Source of the DNA: CAMDPA01 sp963825625
GTDB taxonomy: Bacteria; Pseudomonadota; Alphaproteobacteria; Rhizobiales; Hyphomicrobiaceae
Assembly: GCA_963825625.1 (NCBI GenBank)
Contig: CAWGUF010000023.1
Span: 310,001 to 374,000 of the forward strand
DNA: 64,000 nt
Direction: 5' to 3'
Every line of letters starts with the position of its first letter. Position 1 is the stretch's first letter. The position numbers and the translations under genes are program-made. Below, in pieces: positions 56,587 through 64,000 of this stretch. Below the pieces are notes generated by a model. The model saw only the letters and a list, made by a program, of their open reading frames with translations, was not told the origin of the DNA and did no database searches.

Positions 56587-57369
56587 TTGCCAGAGCCATC
56601 GAACGTCGAAGTCCGGTCCTGCAATTGCAGCATACGCGTGATGCGGGACGGCTCGGGACCGCCCCTATTGCTGCTGCGGGGCACTGATGCCTCAGATGTC
56701 TGGCTGCCCTACATGGATCGTCTGGCCAAGTCCTACGATGTCATCGTGCCGGAGCATCCGGGCTTCGGTGGATCGGGAATGCCCGCATGGCTCGATAGCG
56801 TGTCCGACCTTGCAAACTTTTATCTCGACTTCATCGACCAGCTCGGCCTCACCGGCGTGCATCTCGCCGGTACGTCGCTTGGCGGCTGGATTGCTGCCGA
56901 GTTGGCGCACCGGTGCTCGGCCAAGCTCGCTTCACTGACGCTGGTGGGAGCCGCCGGCCTGCGCCTACACGAGGTGGGCCAGGTCGATATCTTCCTGCGT
57001 TCGGAGGAAGACGGGCTCGCCGACCGCTTCCATGACCAGAAGACGGCCGCAACGGCAGCGAAACGCCTGCTGGCGCCGGAGTCGGAGGACGTGCGGCTGT
57101 CGAATGCCATCACGATCGCGCGGGTGGCCTGGAACCCGCGCCTGCATGATCCACAACTCATCAAATGGCTGCACAGGATCAGCGTTCCGACACTGCTCGT
57201 ATGGGGCGAGCATGACAAACTCTTCCCGGTTGCCCACGGCAAGGCCTACGCGGAGCGAATCGCCGGCGCCCGCCTTGAAATCATGCCTGGCTGCGGGCAT
57301 GCCGTCGCGCTGGAGCAGCCGGACGGCCTCGTCGACCGCCTCCTGGCCTTCATCAAGGACAAGGGATAA
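56587..57369 (+). CDS. Alpha/beta hydrolase
   Basis: A 260-residue hydrolase. The nucleophile elbow GTSLGG has Ser97; the acid is probably in LLVWGEHDKLFP and the histidine in MPGCGHAVALEQP. The oxyanion-hole motif is RGTDAS in place of the common HG-x-G. The TTG at 56587 is the farthest start; ATG 56641 would drop 18 residues. It lies between the M20 hydrolase and the luciferase-like monooxygenase, five bases before the latter, so they form an operon. It may hydrolyse the oxidised product of its neighbour; the exact substrate is unknown. Confidence 0.8.
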   Translation: MPEPSNVEVRSCNCSIRVMRDGSGPPLLLLRGTDASDVWLPYMDRLAKSYDVIVPEHPGFGGSGMPAWLDSVSDLANFYLDFIDQLGLTGVHLAGTSLGGWIAAELAHRCSAKLASLTLVGAAGLRLHEVGQVDIFLRSEEDGLADRFHDQKTAATAAKRLLAPESEDVRLSNAITIARVAWNPRLHDPQLIKWLHRISVPTLLVWGEHDKLFPVAHGKAYAERIAGARLEIMPGCGHAVALEQPDGLVDRLLAFIKDKG

Positions 57370-57374
57370 ACGCC

Positions 57375-58616
57375 ATGCAGATCTTCAATTTCCACCTGAT
57401 GCCGTACGCGGACGTAGACGTCGAGGCGATGAAGAGCCACGGCACTGCATGGCTGACATTCTCCAACCGGCATTATGATCCGGTCAAAGGTGCCGAACTC
57501 TACAACCAGTATCTCGACCAGCTGGAGAAGGCCGACGAGCTCGGGTTCGACGGGGTTGTGATGAACGAGCACCATCAGACTGCATACGGTCTGATGCCAA
57601 CGCCGGGCGTACTGGCAGGCGCGCTTTCGCGCCGCGTCACACGCGGCAAGATCGCAATTCTGGGCCGGGCCCTGCCACTGGTCAGCAATCCGCTGACAAT
57701 TGCGGAGGAATTCGCGGTCCTCGACAACATCACGCGCGGCCGGTTCATCGCCGGCTTCGTGCGCGGCATCGGCGTCGAGTACCACACCATGGGCGTGAAC
57801 CCTTCAGAAAGCCAAGAACGGTTCAACGAAGCGCACGACCTCATCATCAAGGCATGGACGCAGCCAGGGCCGTTCGATTTCCAGGGCAAGTATTACAATT
57901 TCAAGTATGTGAACCCCTGGCCACGTCCCTACAGCCAGCCGCATCCGGAGATCTTCATTCCTTCTTCCGGGTCGCTGTCGACGATCCGCTGGGTGGCCGA
58001 GCGCCGCTACACGTATTGCCAGACGCTGGCGCCCATCCAGGGCGTGGCCGCCACGTTCGACCTCTTCCGGCAGGAGGCGGAGCGTGCCGGCTATCAGGCA
58101 TCGCCAAATCAGCTCGCCTGGTCAAATGCCATCTTCATCGGCGAAACGGACGCCAAAGCGATTGCGGCCTGCCGCGAGCACATGGAAACCTACGCCAACT
58201 ACTTCCTGTCAAAGAACCCGACAATGATGGCGCCGCCGGGCTATACCAGCGTGGAATCGATCAAGCGCATGCGGGCGCTCAAGGGATACCGGGGCGCGTT
58301 CCAGCGAACGGAAGACATGGTCGAAAAGGGCATCGTGATCGTCGGCAGTCCCAACACCGTTCGCGAGAAGCTGGCCGAATACCAGGATCTCGCCGGCTTC
58401 GGCATCTCGCTCACCAAAACGCAGTTCGGAACCATGCCGCATGCGATGGCGCTGGAGAACCAGGCCGCCGTGGCGGAGGAAGTGCTGCCGTATTTCCGCG
58501 ACAGGCAGCCAGCACAGAAGACCGCGGCCAGCGAAGGCGCACCGCGCTCGGCTGGCGCGGCAGAACCGGCAGGACCGGCGGTCGCCGATTTGCTCGGCCG
58601 CGCCGTCAACACATGA
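57375..58616 (+). CDS. LLM-class flavin-dependent monooxygenase
   Basis: A 413-residue bacterial luciferase-like enzyme using reduced flavin and oxygen. Family marks are the N-terminal IFNFHLMPYADVD strand, LGFDGVVMNEHHQTAYGLMP, ILGRALPLVSNPLTIAEEFAVLDNITRGRFIAGFVRG, and VIVGSPNTVREKLAEYQDLAGFG. It is co-oriented with the alpha/beta hydrolase and M20 gene. Such enzymes often open heterocycles or cleave carbon-heteroatom bonds, which would suit an organic acid imported by the TAXI transporter; this is inference. The reading frame is intact. Confidence 0.86.
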   Translation: MQIFNFHLMPYADVDVEAMKSHGTAWLTFSNRHYDPVKGAELYNQYLDQLEKADELGFDGVVMNEHHQTAYGLMPTPGVLAGALSRRVTRGKIAILGRALPLVSNPLTIAEEFAVLDNITRGRFIAGFVRGIGVEYHTMGVNPSESQERFNEAHDLIIKAWTQPGPFDFQGKYYNFKYVNPWPRPYSQPHPEIFIPSSGSLSTIRWVAERRYTYCQTLAPIQGVAATFDLFRQEAERAGYQASPNQLAWSNAIFIGETDAKAIAACREHMETYANYFLSKNPTMMAPPGYTSVESIKRMRALKGYRGAFQRTEDMVEKGIVIVGSPNTVREKLAEYQDLAGFGISLTKTQFGTMPHAMALENQAAVAEEVLPYFRDRQPAQKTAASEGAPRSAGAAEPAGPAVADLLGRAVNT

Positions 58617-58619
58617 TTG

Positions 58620-59450
58620 TCAGTGCGCCATAAGAACCGGGATCTGGAGCTGGCGCATGACCTCTCTTGTGGTTCCACCGAAGACGAACTCGCGCCAGGC
58701 CGAGCGCCCGTATGCGCCCATTACGAGAAGATCTGCCCCGGCGTCGAGCGCGGCAGCCTGCAGCGCGGCGCCTGTCGCTTCGCCGCTTCCGGCTAGCTGC
58801 CTCAGCTCGACGTTGCGGGCATAATTGCGAAGGTAGGCGGCGATATCGGCGGCCGGCCGCTTCGTCACGCTTGGCATCGGATCGCGCTCATCACCCATCA
58901 AAACCACTATTCGGTCCGCTTTGCTGATCAGTGCGAGCGCGCCGTGCAGTGCGGCCGCTGACTGACGGCTATGGTTCCATCCGATGGCGATGCATTGGCC
59001 CATGCCGACATAGTCTCCCGACCGCGGCACCATGAGCGTTGGGGTTCCGCAGGCGACGGCGCACTCCTCGGCGGTATCGTTGCCCAGCCCGTCGAGGCCG
59101 CTGGCTGATTGCTCAATCACGACCAGGTCATGGCATCGGCCCGCGAACGACAGCAACTCGTTGGCGTTGCCCTCGCCAACATCGAAACTCGCCGTGACTC
59201 CGGCGCGCGCGCACGCGGCCATGAATTTGTTTCGCACTTCCTCCACGAGCGGTGCATCGCGAGCCTCGGCATCACGAACGGCACGATGATCGCTGCCGAG
59301 CACCAGCTTGATCATCGCCAACTCCCGGATCGTGTAGAGGCCAGTCAGCCTCGCGTCGTATTTCTGGGCCAGCGCAATCGCCGCGTCGATGGCCGGCGAC
59401 CAGTCCTGATAGGTCTTGAGGTGAACGAGGATGCTTTTGCAGGTCGCCAT
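58620..59450 (-). CDS. Universal stress protein, tandem UspA domains (divergent paralogue)
   Basis: A 276-residue protein of two UspA domains, more distant from the other three. It opens MATCKSILVHLKTYQDWSPAIDAAIALAQKYDARLTGLYTIRELA. Domain two has CIAIGWNHSRQSAAALHGALALISKADRIVVLMGD and ends LLVMGAYGRSAWREFVFGGTTREVMRQLQIPVLMAH. It is convergent with the LLM monooxygenase, with stops only three bases apart. A FixK/FNR-type box stands 60-74 bases before its start, in the region it shares with the divergent HTH gene. Confidence 0.88.
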   Translation of the reverse strand: MATCKSILVHLKTYQDWSPAIDAAIALAQKYDARLTGLYTIRELAMIKLVLGSDHRAVRDAEARDAPLVEEVRNKFMAACARAGVTASFDVGEGNANELLSFAGRCHDLVVIEQSASGLDGLGNDTAEECAVACGTPTLMVPRSGDYVGMGQCIAIGWNHSRQSAAALHGALALISKADRIVVLMGDERDPMPSVTKRPAADIAAYLRNYARNVELRQLAGSGEATGAALQAAALDAGADLLVMGAYGRSAWREFVFGGTTREVMRQLQIPVLMAH

Positions 59451-59510
59451 GTTTCTCTCCGCGAGCGGGGGTATCCCAGGCCATGCTTATCAGGCGCGTG
59501 ATGGGCGGCG

Positions 59511-59524
59511 TTGACAGATATCAA
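59511..59524. promoter_or_regulatory. FixK/FNR-type box between usp and HTH genes
   Basis: TTGACAGATATCAA matches TTGAY-N4-RTCAA at all ten fixed positions. It lies about 67 bases before the leftward universal stress protein start and about 77 bases before the rightward HTH gene, so it could serve either promoter. Confidence 0.68.
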
Positions 59525-59594
59525 GCGCTAAACGTCTGCAATGATATATGAAGCGACGAAGCAAACTGAAATAACATGACAATTGACTGGTGTG

Positions 59595-59813
59595 ATGCTC
59601 AGCAAACCGATGCTTACGGTGCATGAGGTCGCCAATCTCCTGAAGGTAAGGGAGGCGACCGTTCGGCGTTGGATTCGCAAGCGGGAATTGGCCGCTATCG
59701 AATTCAATCGCGAGTATCGGGTGCCGGCGATTCACCTGGAGCGGTTCGTTGCCGCGCGTCTGACCATGCCTCCCGCAGAGGATGATGGCTCGCAGAAGGA
59801 TGGCGACGGATAG
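59595..59813 (+). CDS. Small helix-turn-helix (excisionase-like) DNA-binding protein
   Basis: A 72-residue protein with a MerR/excisionase-type winged helix: MLTVHEVANLLKVREATVRRWIRKRELAAIEFNREYRVPAIHLERFV. The C-terminal tail is short and acidic. It is divergent from the universal stress protein gene, with the FixK-type box between them. No integrase, transposase or attachment site is nearby, so a regulatory role is likelier than excision. I prefer ATG 59595 to an upstream TTG. Target genes are unknown. Confidence 0.78.
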   Translation: MLSKPMLTVHEVANLLKVREATVRRWIRKRELAAIEFNREYRVPAIHLERFVAARLTMPPAEDDGSQKDGDG

Positions 59814-59865
59814 GCTGCCCATCGCCATTCCCTGCCCTGCCGGGCAGCAGACCGGCGGCCATTGC

Positions 59866-61242
59866 TCAGTTCGTGATGATTTCCTTGCCCATCAGCAGCG
59901 TCGGCAGCCAGGTCGACAGGATGGGGACGTAGGTCACCAGGATCAGGAACAGGAATAGGATCTCGACCCACGGCAGCGCGGCGCGCACTACCGCCATTAC
60001 CGACATGCCGGCCACGCCCGCAGTGACGAACAGGTTGAGGCCGACTGGCGGCGTGATCATGCCGATCTCCATGTTGACCACCATGATGATGCCCAGGTGG
60101 ATGGGATCGATGCCGAGAGCGATGGCGATCGGAAACACCAGTGGGGCCACGATCACGATCAGGCCAGACGGCTCCATGAACTGGCCGCCGATCAGCAGGA
60201 TGATGTTGACGACAATCAGGAATACCACCGGGCCGAAACCCGCCGCCAGCATGGCCTCGGTGATCGCCTGCGGAATGCGCTCCTCGGTCAGCACGTGCTT
60301 CAGGATCAACGCATTGGCGATGATGAACATCAGCATGATGGTCAGCTTGCCGGCTTCCAACAGCGTCTTCTTCGTATCGGGGTGCCACAGGACGGTGATC
60401 AGCGCCTGTGGCTTTTGCAACAATGTGAAATTGACGCTGCCGACCCCTTTGAGCGGGCCCATGTCGCGATAGACGAAGTTGGCGATGATGAAGGCGTAGA
60501 CGGCAGCCACTGCAGCGGCCTCGGTGGGCGTGAACATGCCGCCGTAGATGCCGCCCAAGGATGATCACGATGAGAAACAGGCCCCAGCTCGCATCATAGG
60601 CTGATGACAGGAACTCGCGCCAACTGGCACGCGGCTGCGACGGCAGATCCACGAAGCGGGAGGCGATCACAATACCCGGCCATCAGCATCAGGCCGGCGA
60701 TCAGGCCGGGAATGACGCCGGCCAGGAACATCCGCCCGACGGATACGTCGACGGCGGAGGCATAGACCACCATGACGATCGACGGCGGGATCAGGATGCC
60801 GAGCGTGCCGGCGTTGCAGATGACGCCGGCGGCGAATTCCTTGGTGTAGCCGACCTGGCGCATGCCCGCGATGACGATGGAGCCGATCGCGACGACGGTG
60901 GCCGGCGAGGATCCGGAGAGCGCCGCAAACAGCATGCAGGCGAACACGCCGGCGATGGCGAGCCCGCCGGGCAGGTGGCCGACGCTGGCGATCGCGAAGC
61001 GGATGATGCGGGCCGCCACGCCGCCGGTCGACATGAACGTCGAAGCGAGAATGAAGAAGGGAATCGCCAGCAGCGTGTAATGGCCGGCAAAGGCATCGAA
61101 CAGCGTGCCGCGCAATCGAGGCCAGTGACGCTTTCGAAAAGAGCAGGAGGAACAGGACCGAGGAGAGGCCAAGACCGACGGCGATCGGCACGCCGATCAT
61201 CAGCAAGACGACGACGAGCCCGAAGAGGAATACGACTTCCAT
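59866..61242 (-). CDS. dctM: TRAP transporter large permease DctM (three frame breaks)
   Basis: The large membrane subunit of a tripartite TRAP carrier for organic acids, about 455 residues over four frames. From ATG 61242: VVFLFGLVVVLLMIGVPIAVGLGLSS. After a shift near 61110: FDAFAGHYTLLAIPFFILASTFMSTGGVAARIIRFA, and then LSGSSPATVVAIGSIVIAGM. After a shift near 60675: SYDASWGLF-like SSAYDASWGLFLIVIILG. After a shift near 60557: GGIYGGMFTPTEAAAVAAVYAF, then FMEPSGLIVIVAPLVFPI and MEIGMITPPVGLNLFVTAG. All key segments are present, so indel errors are likely. dctQ lies just upstream. Confidence 0.85.
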
Positions 61243-61248
61243 TGCTGC

Positions 61249-61891
61249 TCACCTCTGCCCGGAAGGCTGTCCGGCGTTGGCCGCTTTCGCTTCTTCGAAC
61301 ATCTCCTCGACCTCATGGCTGGCGATGATCAAATCCTGACGGTCGGTCGCGACCCGCCAGCCGACCTGCGATAAAGCGATAGGTCAGCAGCGTCATTCCA
61401 AGGGGCAGAGCAAGTAGGGAATGAAGCGCGGAAGCTTCTCGTACGGCTCACCCTCGTTGAGCCAGCCGCTCAGGAACTGCAGGAAGCCCGGCATCTTGAT
61501 ATCGTTGACCTCGTAGAAGGCACTGCTCGCCGACGAAGGGCAGCCAGTAGTTCCAGGCGCCGTAAAGCAGCAGGCCGCAGAAAGCCAGGCAGACGGCGAC
61601 GGCGAGCAGCGTCACCGCCTTGCGAATGCGCGCAGGCAGCGTGGAAACCAGCACGTCGACGCCGAGGTGAGCGTTGACCTTGACGCAATACGACGCACCG
61701 ATCAGACCGAGCCAGGCAAACAGGAAGACTGTCGTCTCCAGCGCCCACAACAGGTTGCGAGTTGAACACGTAGCGGGCGATCACATTGGCGAACGTGATC
61801 ACGTCATCGCCGCCAGCAGGATCGCGATCAGTGTCTCCTCGATGCCATCGACAATCGGCCGATGCGCGTGCGCGACGGCGACATCGGTCAT
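61249..61891 (-). CDS. dctQ: TRAP transporter small permease DctQ (several frame breaks)
   Basis: The four-helix small subunit of the same TRAP carrier. From ATG 61891 it reads MTDVAVAHAHRPIVDGIEETLIAIL. Pieces in other frames are ITFANVIARYVFNS, WALETTVFLFAWLGLIGASYCVKVNAHLGVDVLVSTLP and FCGLLLYGAWNYWLPFVG, and the C-terminus ends AANAGQPSGQR. At least four shifts are needed. The WALE and VNAHLGVD segments are typical of DctQ. The stop is seven bases before the dctM start. Confidence 0.78.
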
Positions 61892-61996
61892 GCGTCCTCC
61901 CCGGCAATGACGCCAGCGGGACCGCCACAGCGGCCCCGCTCAGCTCATCGCTTGCTTTGCACTGCGCCGGCTGTTCCGCGCAGCTGTCAATCTACA

Positions 61997-63001
61997 TCAG
62001 TTCGTAGAGTTGTATTTCAGCGCGTCCTCGATGGTGTCCGCGCCGATCTGCGCCCTCGAACTTCTTCCACACCGGCTTCATCGCCTTCGACCCACTCGGG
62101 CGCTGCGCGGCGGTCAGGGTGCGGATCATGCCGCCGGCTTTGACAATCGGCTGCTTTGCGCTTCTCGTTGACCTGGGTGGAGACCGCGTTGCGCGCGTCC
62201 GTCACCTCGGCGAGGATCTTGAGCGAACTGGTCGCGCACGTCGGGCGTCAGTCCATCCAGCCACTTGGCCGATGCGACGACCAGATAGTCGATGATGCCG
62301 TGATTGGTCTCGGTGGTGCCGTCCTGGACCTCGAAGAACTTCTGGCCATAGATGTTGGACCAGGTGTTCTCCTGGCCGTCGACGACCTTGGTCTGCAGCG
62401 CGCCGTAGACTTCCTTGAACGCCATCTTCTGCGGGCTGGCACCGAGCGCCTCGAATTGCGCCACCAGCACATCGGACGGCTGCACACGGAACTTCAGCCC
62501 CTTGGCATCGGCCGGCAGCAGCAGCGGCTTGTTGGCCGATATCTGCTTCATGCCGTTGTGCCAGAACGCCAGGCCCAGCAGGCCCTTGCGCTTCATCGAT
62601 CGCAGCAGCTTCTGACCGTCCTCGGAGTTCTGATAGGCGTCGACCGCCTTGATGTCCTCGAACACGAACGGCAGGTCGAACAGGCGGAACTTCTTGGTGA
62701 AGGTCTCGAACTTCGACAGCGAGGGCGCGGCCAACTGGACGTCGCCGCGCAGCATGGCCTCGAGCACCTTGTCGTCGTCGTAGAGCGAGGAGTTCGGGAA
62801 CACCTCCATGCAGGCCTTGCCGTTCATCTCCTTGTTGACGCGATCGGCCAACAGCTTGGCTGCGATGCCCTTGGGGTGCTTTTCGCCGTTCACGACGTGG
62901 GCGAATTTGATGGCCATCTCGCCAGCGTCGCATTTGGCGAACGCTGGACTGGCGGCGGCAACAACGCCTGCGGCTGCGAATGCCGCGATGACTATGCGCA
63001 T
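61997..63001 (-). CDS. dctP: TRAP transporter solute-binding protein DctP (frame breaks near 3' end)
   Basis: The periplasmic receptor of the carrier, about 335 residues. A signal peptide (hydrophobic residues 3-20, cleavage near AFA) is followed by KFAHVVNGEKHPKGIAAKLLADRVNKEMNGK. The family signature PADAKGLKFRVQPSDVLVAQFEALGASPQ includes the arginine that binds carboxylates, and KTVVDGQEN-like TKVVDGQENTWSNIYGQKFFEVQ follows. From about 62225 the frame shifts several times; the rest can be read to ALKYNSTN and a stop at 61997-61999. A 19-bp palindrome lies about 60 bases upstream. Confidence 0.85.
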
Positions 63002-63062
63002 GTGTTTTCCTCCTCGGCTCAATTTCTGCTTGCTGCAGGTATAGCGCACACGACAGCATTGT

Positions 63063-63081
63063 TGACCTTAGACTAAGGTCA
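63063..63081. promoter_or_regulatory. 19-bp perfect palindrome upstream of dctPQM
   Basis: TGACCTTAGACTAAGGTCA is a perfect inverted repeat with nine-base arms around a single central base. It is centred about 70 bases before the dctP start. Its size and symmetry suit the operator of a dimeric regulator of the TRAP genes. No regulator gene is next to it in this window, so the binding protein is unknown. Confidence 0.6.
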
Positions 63082-63308
63082 CATACGTTGCCGCTCACGT
63101 CGGCGCAGGATCACCTATCGCCGCCGCTTAGCGCCGCTGCTATGGCGCTATGCGGATGGCATGGCCAAATCACGACGCAATTCGTGTGGATCTGAGAGGT
63201 GATCACTTGCGGATCGGATGAAATGCAACATCGACGCATGTCGTGCCGGACCCAGGCCCGCTCAACGCAAAGGCCCGGCAAGAACGAGTGCAACTCTGGC
63301 CAGATCGG

Positions 63309-63746
63309 TCAGTTGTACTCGCCCTGGGCCTCGGCCTCAGCCCGCTCGCGCTCGACGCGCTCCTTGTCGGCCTTGCCCTTGACGCTCTCGTCGCGGTCGA
63401 CAAGCTCGATGACGGCGCGCGGGGCGCTGTCGCCATAGCGGAAGCCAGCCTTGAGCACCCGGCTGTAGCCGCCATTGCGATCCTTGTAGCGCGGCGCCAG
63501 CGTATCGAACAGCTTCTTGACCATCTCGTCGTCACGCAGGCGTGCGGCGGCAAGCCGTCGCGAGTTCATATCGCCGCGCTTGGCCAACGTAATGTATTTG
63601 TCGATGACGCGCTTGAGATCCTTGGCCTTCGGCAGCGTCGTGACGATCTGCTCGTGACGGATCAGCGCGGCGGCCATGTTGGAGAACATCGCCTGGCGAT
63701 GGCCGCTATCGCGGTTGAAGCGGCGGCCTAGCTTCCTGTGTCGCAT
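63309..63746 (-). CDS. rplQ: 50S ribosomal protein L17
   Basis: A 145-residue ribosomal protein. The start MRHRKLGRRFNRDSGHRQAMFSNMAAALIRHEQIVTTLPKAKDLK is the L17 signature, and the C-terminal extension (ESVKGKADKERVERERAEAEAQ) is common in Alphaproteobacteria. It follows rpoA in the usual order. An intergenic stretch of about 220 bases with tandem hairpin repeats separates the two. Confidence 0.97.
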   Translation of the reverse strand: MRHRKLGRRFNRDSGHRQAMFSNMAAALIRHEQIVTTLPKAKDLKRVIDKYITLAKRGDMNSRRLAAARLRDDEMVKKLFDTLAPRYKDRNGGYSRVLKAGFRYGDSAPRAVIELVDRDESVKGKADKERVERERAEAEAQGEYN

Positions 63747-63817
63747 GTGTCGTTACCTGTTTCGCTTGCGTTGTTGATTGGTTTCGGGAGGTTCTGCTGC
63801 CTCGCCTTTTTGAGTTG

Positions 63818-63964
63818 TCGCTGGCGACTCCCCTGCGGGGAGCCGGCCGCCAGCGACGAGTTCCTTGCCTATCGCTGGCGACTCCCCTGCGGGAGCCGGC
63901 CGCCAGCGACGAGTTCGCTTGCCTATCGCTGGCGGCTCCCCTGCGGGGAGCCGGCTGCCGGCGA
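63818..63964. repeat. Three tandem 54-bp repeats, each a strong hairpin, between rpoA and rplQ
   Basis: Three units begin at 63818, 63872 and 63926, an exact 54-base period. Each has a core of 38-39 bases that folds on itself: outer arms TCGCTGGCG and CGCCAGCGA (nine pairs in units 1 and 2), inner arms CTCCCC and GGGGAG around TGC. Unit 2 lacks one G, and unit 3 carries substitutions in its outer arms. The linker is CGAGTTC-CTTGCCTA-like. The repeats begin two bases after the rpoA stop on the leftward transcript. Confidence 0.88.
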
Positions 63965-63966
63965 TG

Positions 63967-64000
63967 TTAGTACTGATCCTCGAAGCGCTTGGCCAGCTCT
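63967..64000 (-). CDS. rpoA: RNA polymerase alpha subunit, last codons
   Basis: Only the C-terminal ten residues, ELAKRFEDQY, and a TAA stop are in the window. They match the usual end of alphaproteobacterial RpoA, and the following gene is rplQ, as expected. The identification rests on this short tail and the gene order. Confidence 0.82.
   Translation of the reverse strand, partial: ELAKRFEDQY

Noticed and set aside
59595..59813. Excisionase-like protein as evidence of an integrated element
   Set aside because: No integrase, transposase, direct repeats or tRNA attachment site is visible nearby.
63818..63964. Tandem repeats as a CRISPR array
   Set aside because: The 'spacers' are near-identical linkers of about 15 bases, the units are strong palindromes, and no cas genes are present.

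Overview
The window is GC-rich, densely coded alphaproteobacterial DNA, most likely Hyphomicrobiales (inference). The grounds are the rpoA-rplQ end of a ribosomal operon at the right edge, a ligase-associated helicase with PdeM, a FixL-like heme kinase with a FixK-type regulator, a ccoNOQP-GHIS cluster, a small DUF6460-like protein, and TRAP/TAXI transporters next to aromatic-acid genes. More than a dozen genes are split by single-base frame changes although conserved sequence continues in the next frame. This looks more like indel errors in the assembly than decay; ccoI and the dctPQM genes are worst. Such genes are annotated here as one CDS across the breaks.

Layout. 1-2.0 kb: glycine betaine synthesis from glycine (two methyltransferases) and a BCCT transporter. 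2.5-6.4 kb: a small membrane protein, then the Lhr-like helicase and PdeM nuclease. 6.5-20.6 kb: an accessory aromatic/acyl-CoA catabolic block with a VOC protein, TetR regulator, alpha/beta hydrolase, EntE-like aryl-acid ligase, two flavin monooxygenases, MBL hydrolase, aryl-alcohol dehydrogenase, CoA-transferase, amidohydrolase and feruloyl-CoA synthase.

20.6-43.0 kb: an oxygen-response island. It holds Hsp20, a FixK-type regulator, an OmpR-type response regulator, a hybrid kinase whose second PAS domain has the FixL heme histidine and distal arginine, three universal stress proteins, a hemerythrin, and the complete cbb3 oxidase structural and assembly set. TTGAY-N4-RTCAA sites stand upstream of hsp20, ccoN and all four universal stress protein genes (the fourth is at 58.6 kb), so the window appears to contain both a regulator and a good part of its regulon.

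43.5-51.2 kb: a dedicated protein-sorting cassette. It has a PcfJ-like protein, an exosortase with a C-terminal EpsI domain (XrtT type), a VIT/vWA protein with a PEP-CTERM-like tail, and a response regulator/histidine kinase pair. It resembles the 'proteobacterial dedicated sortase system', with an exosortase where the sortase would be. A beta-carbonic anhydrase follows.

51.9-63.0 kb: a TAXI-type TRAP transporter with an M20 amidohydrolase, alpha/beta hydrolase and luciferase-like monooxygenase (probable uptake and breakdown of an organic acid or amide); a fourth universal stress protein; a small HTH protein; and a DctPQM TRAP transporter with a 19-bp palindrome upstream. 63.3-64 kb: rplQ and the last codons of rpoA, separated by three tandem hairpin repeats.
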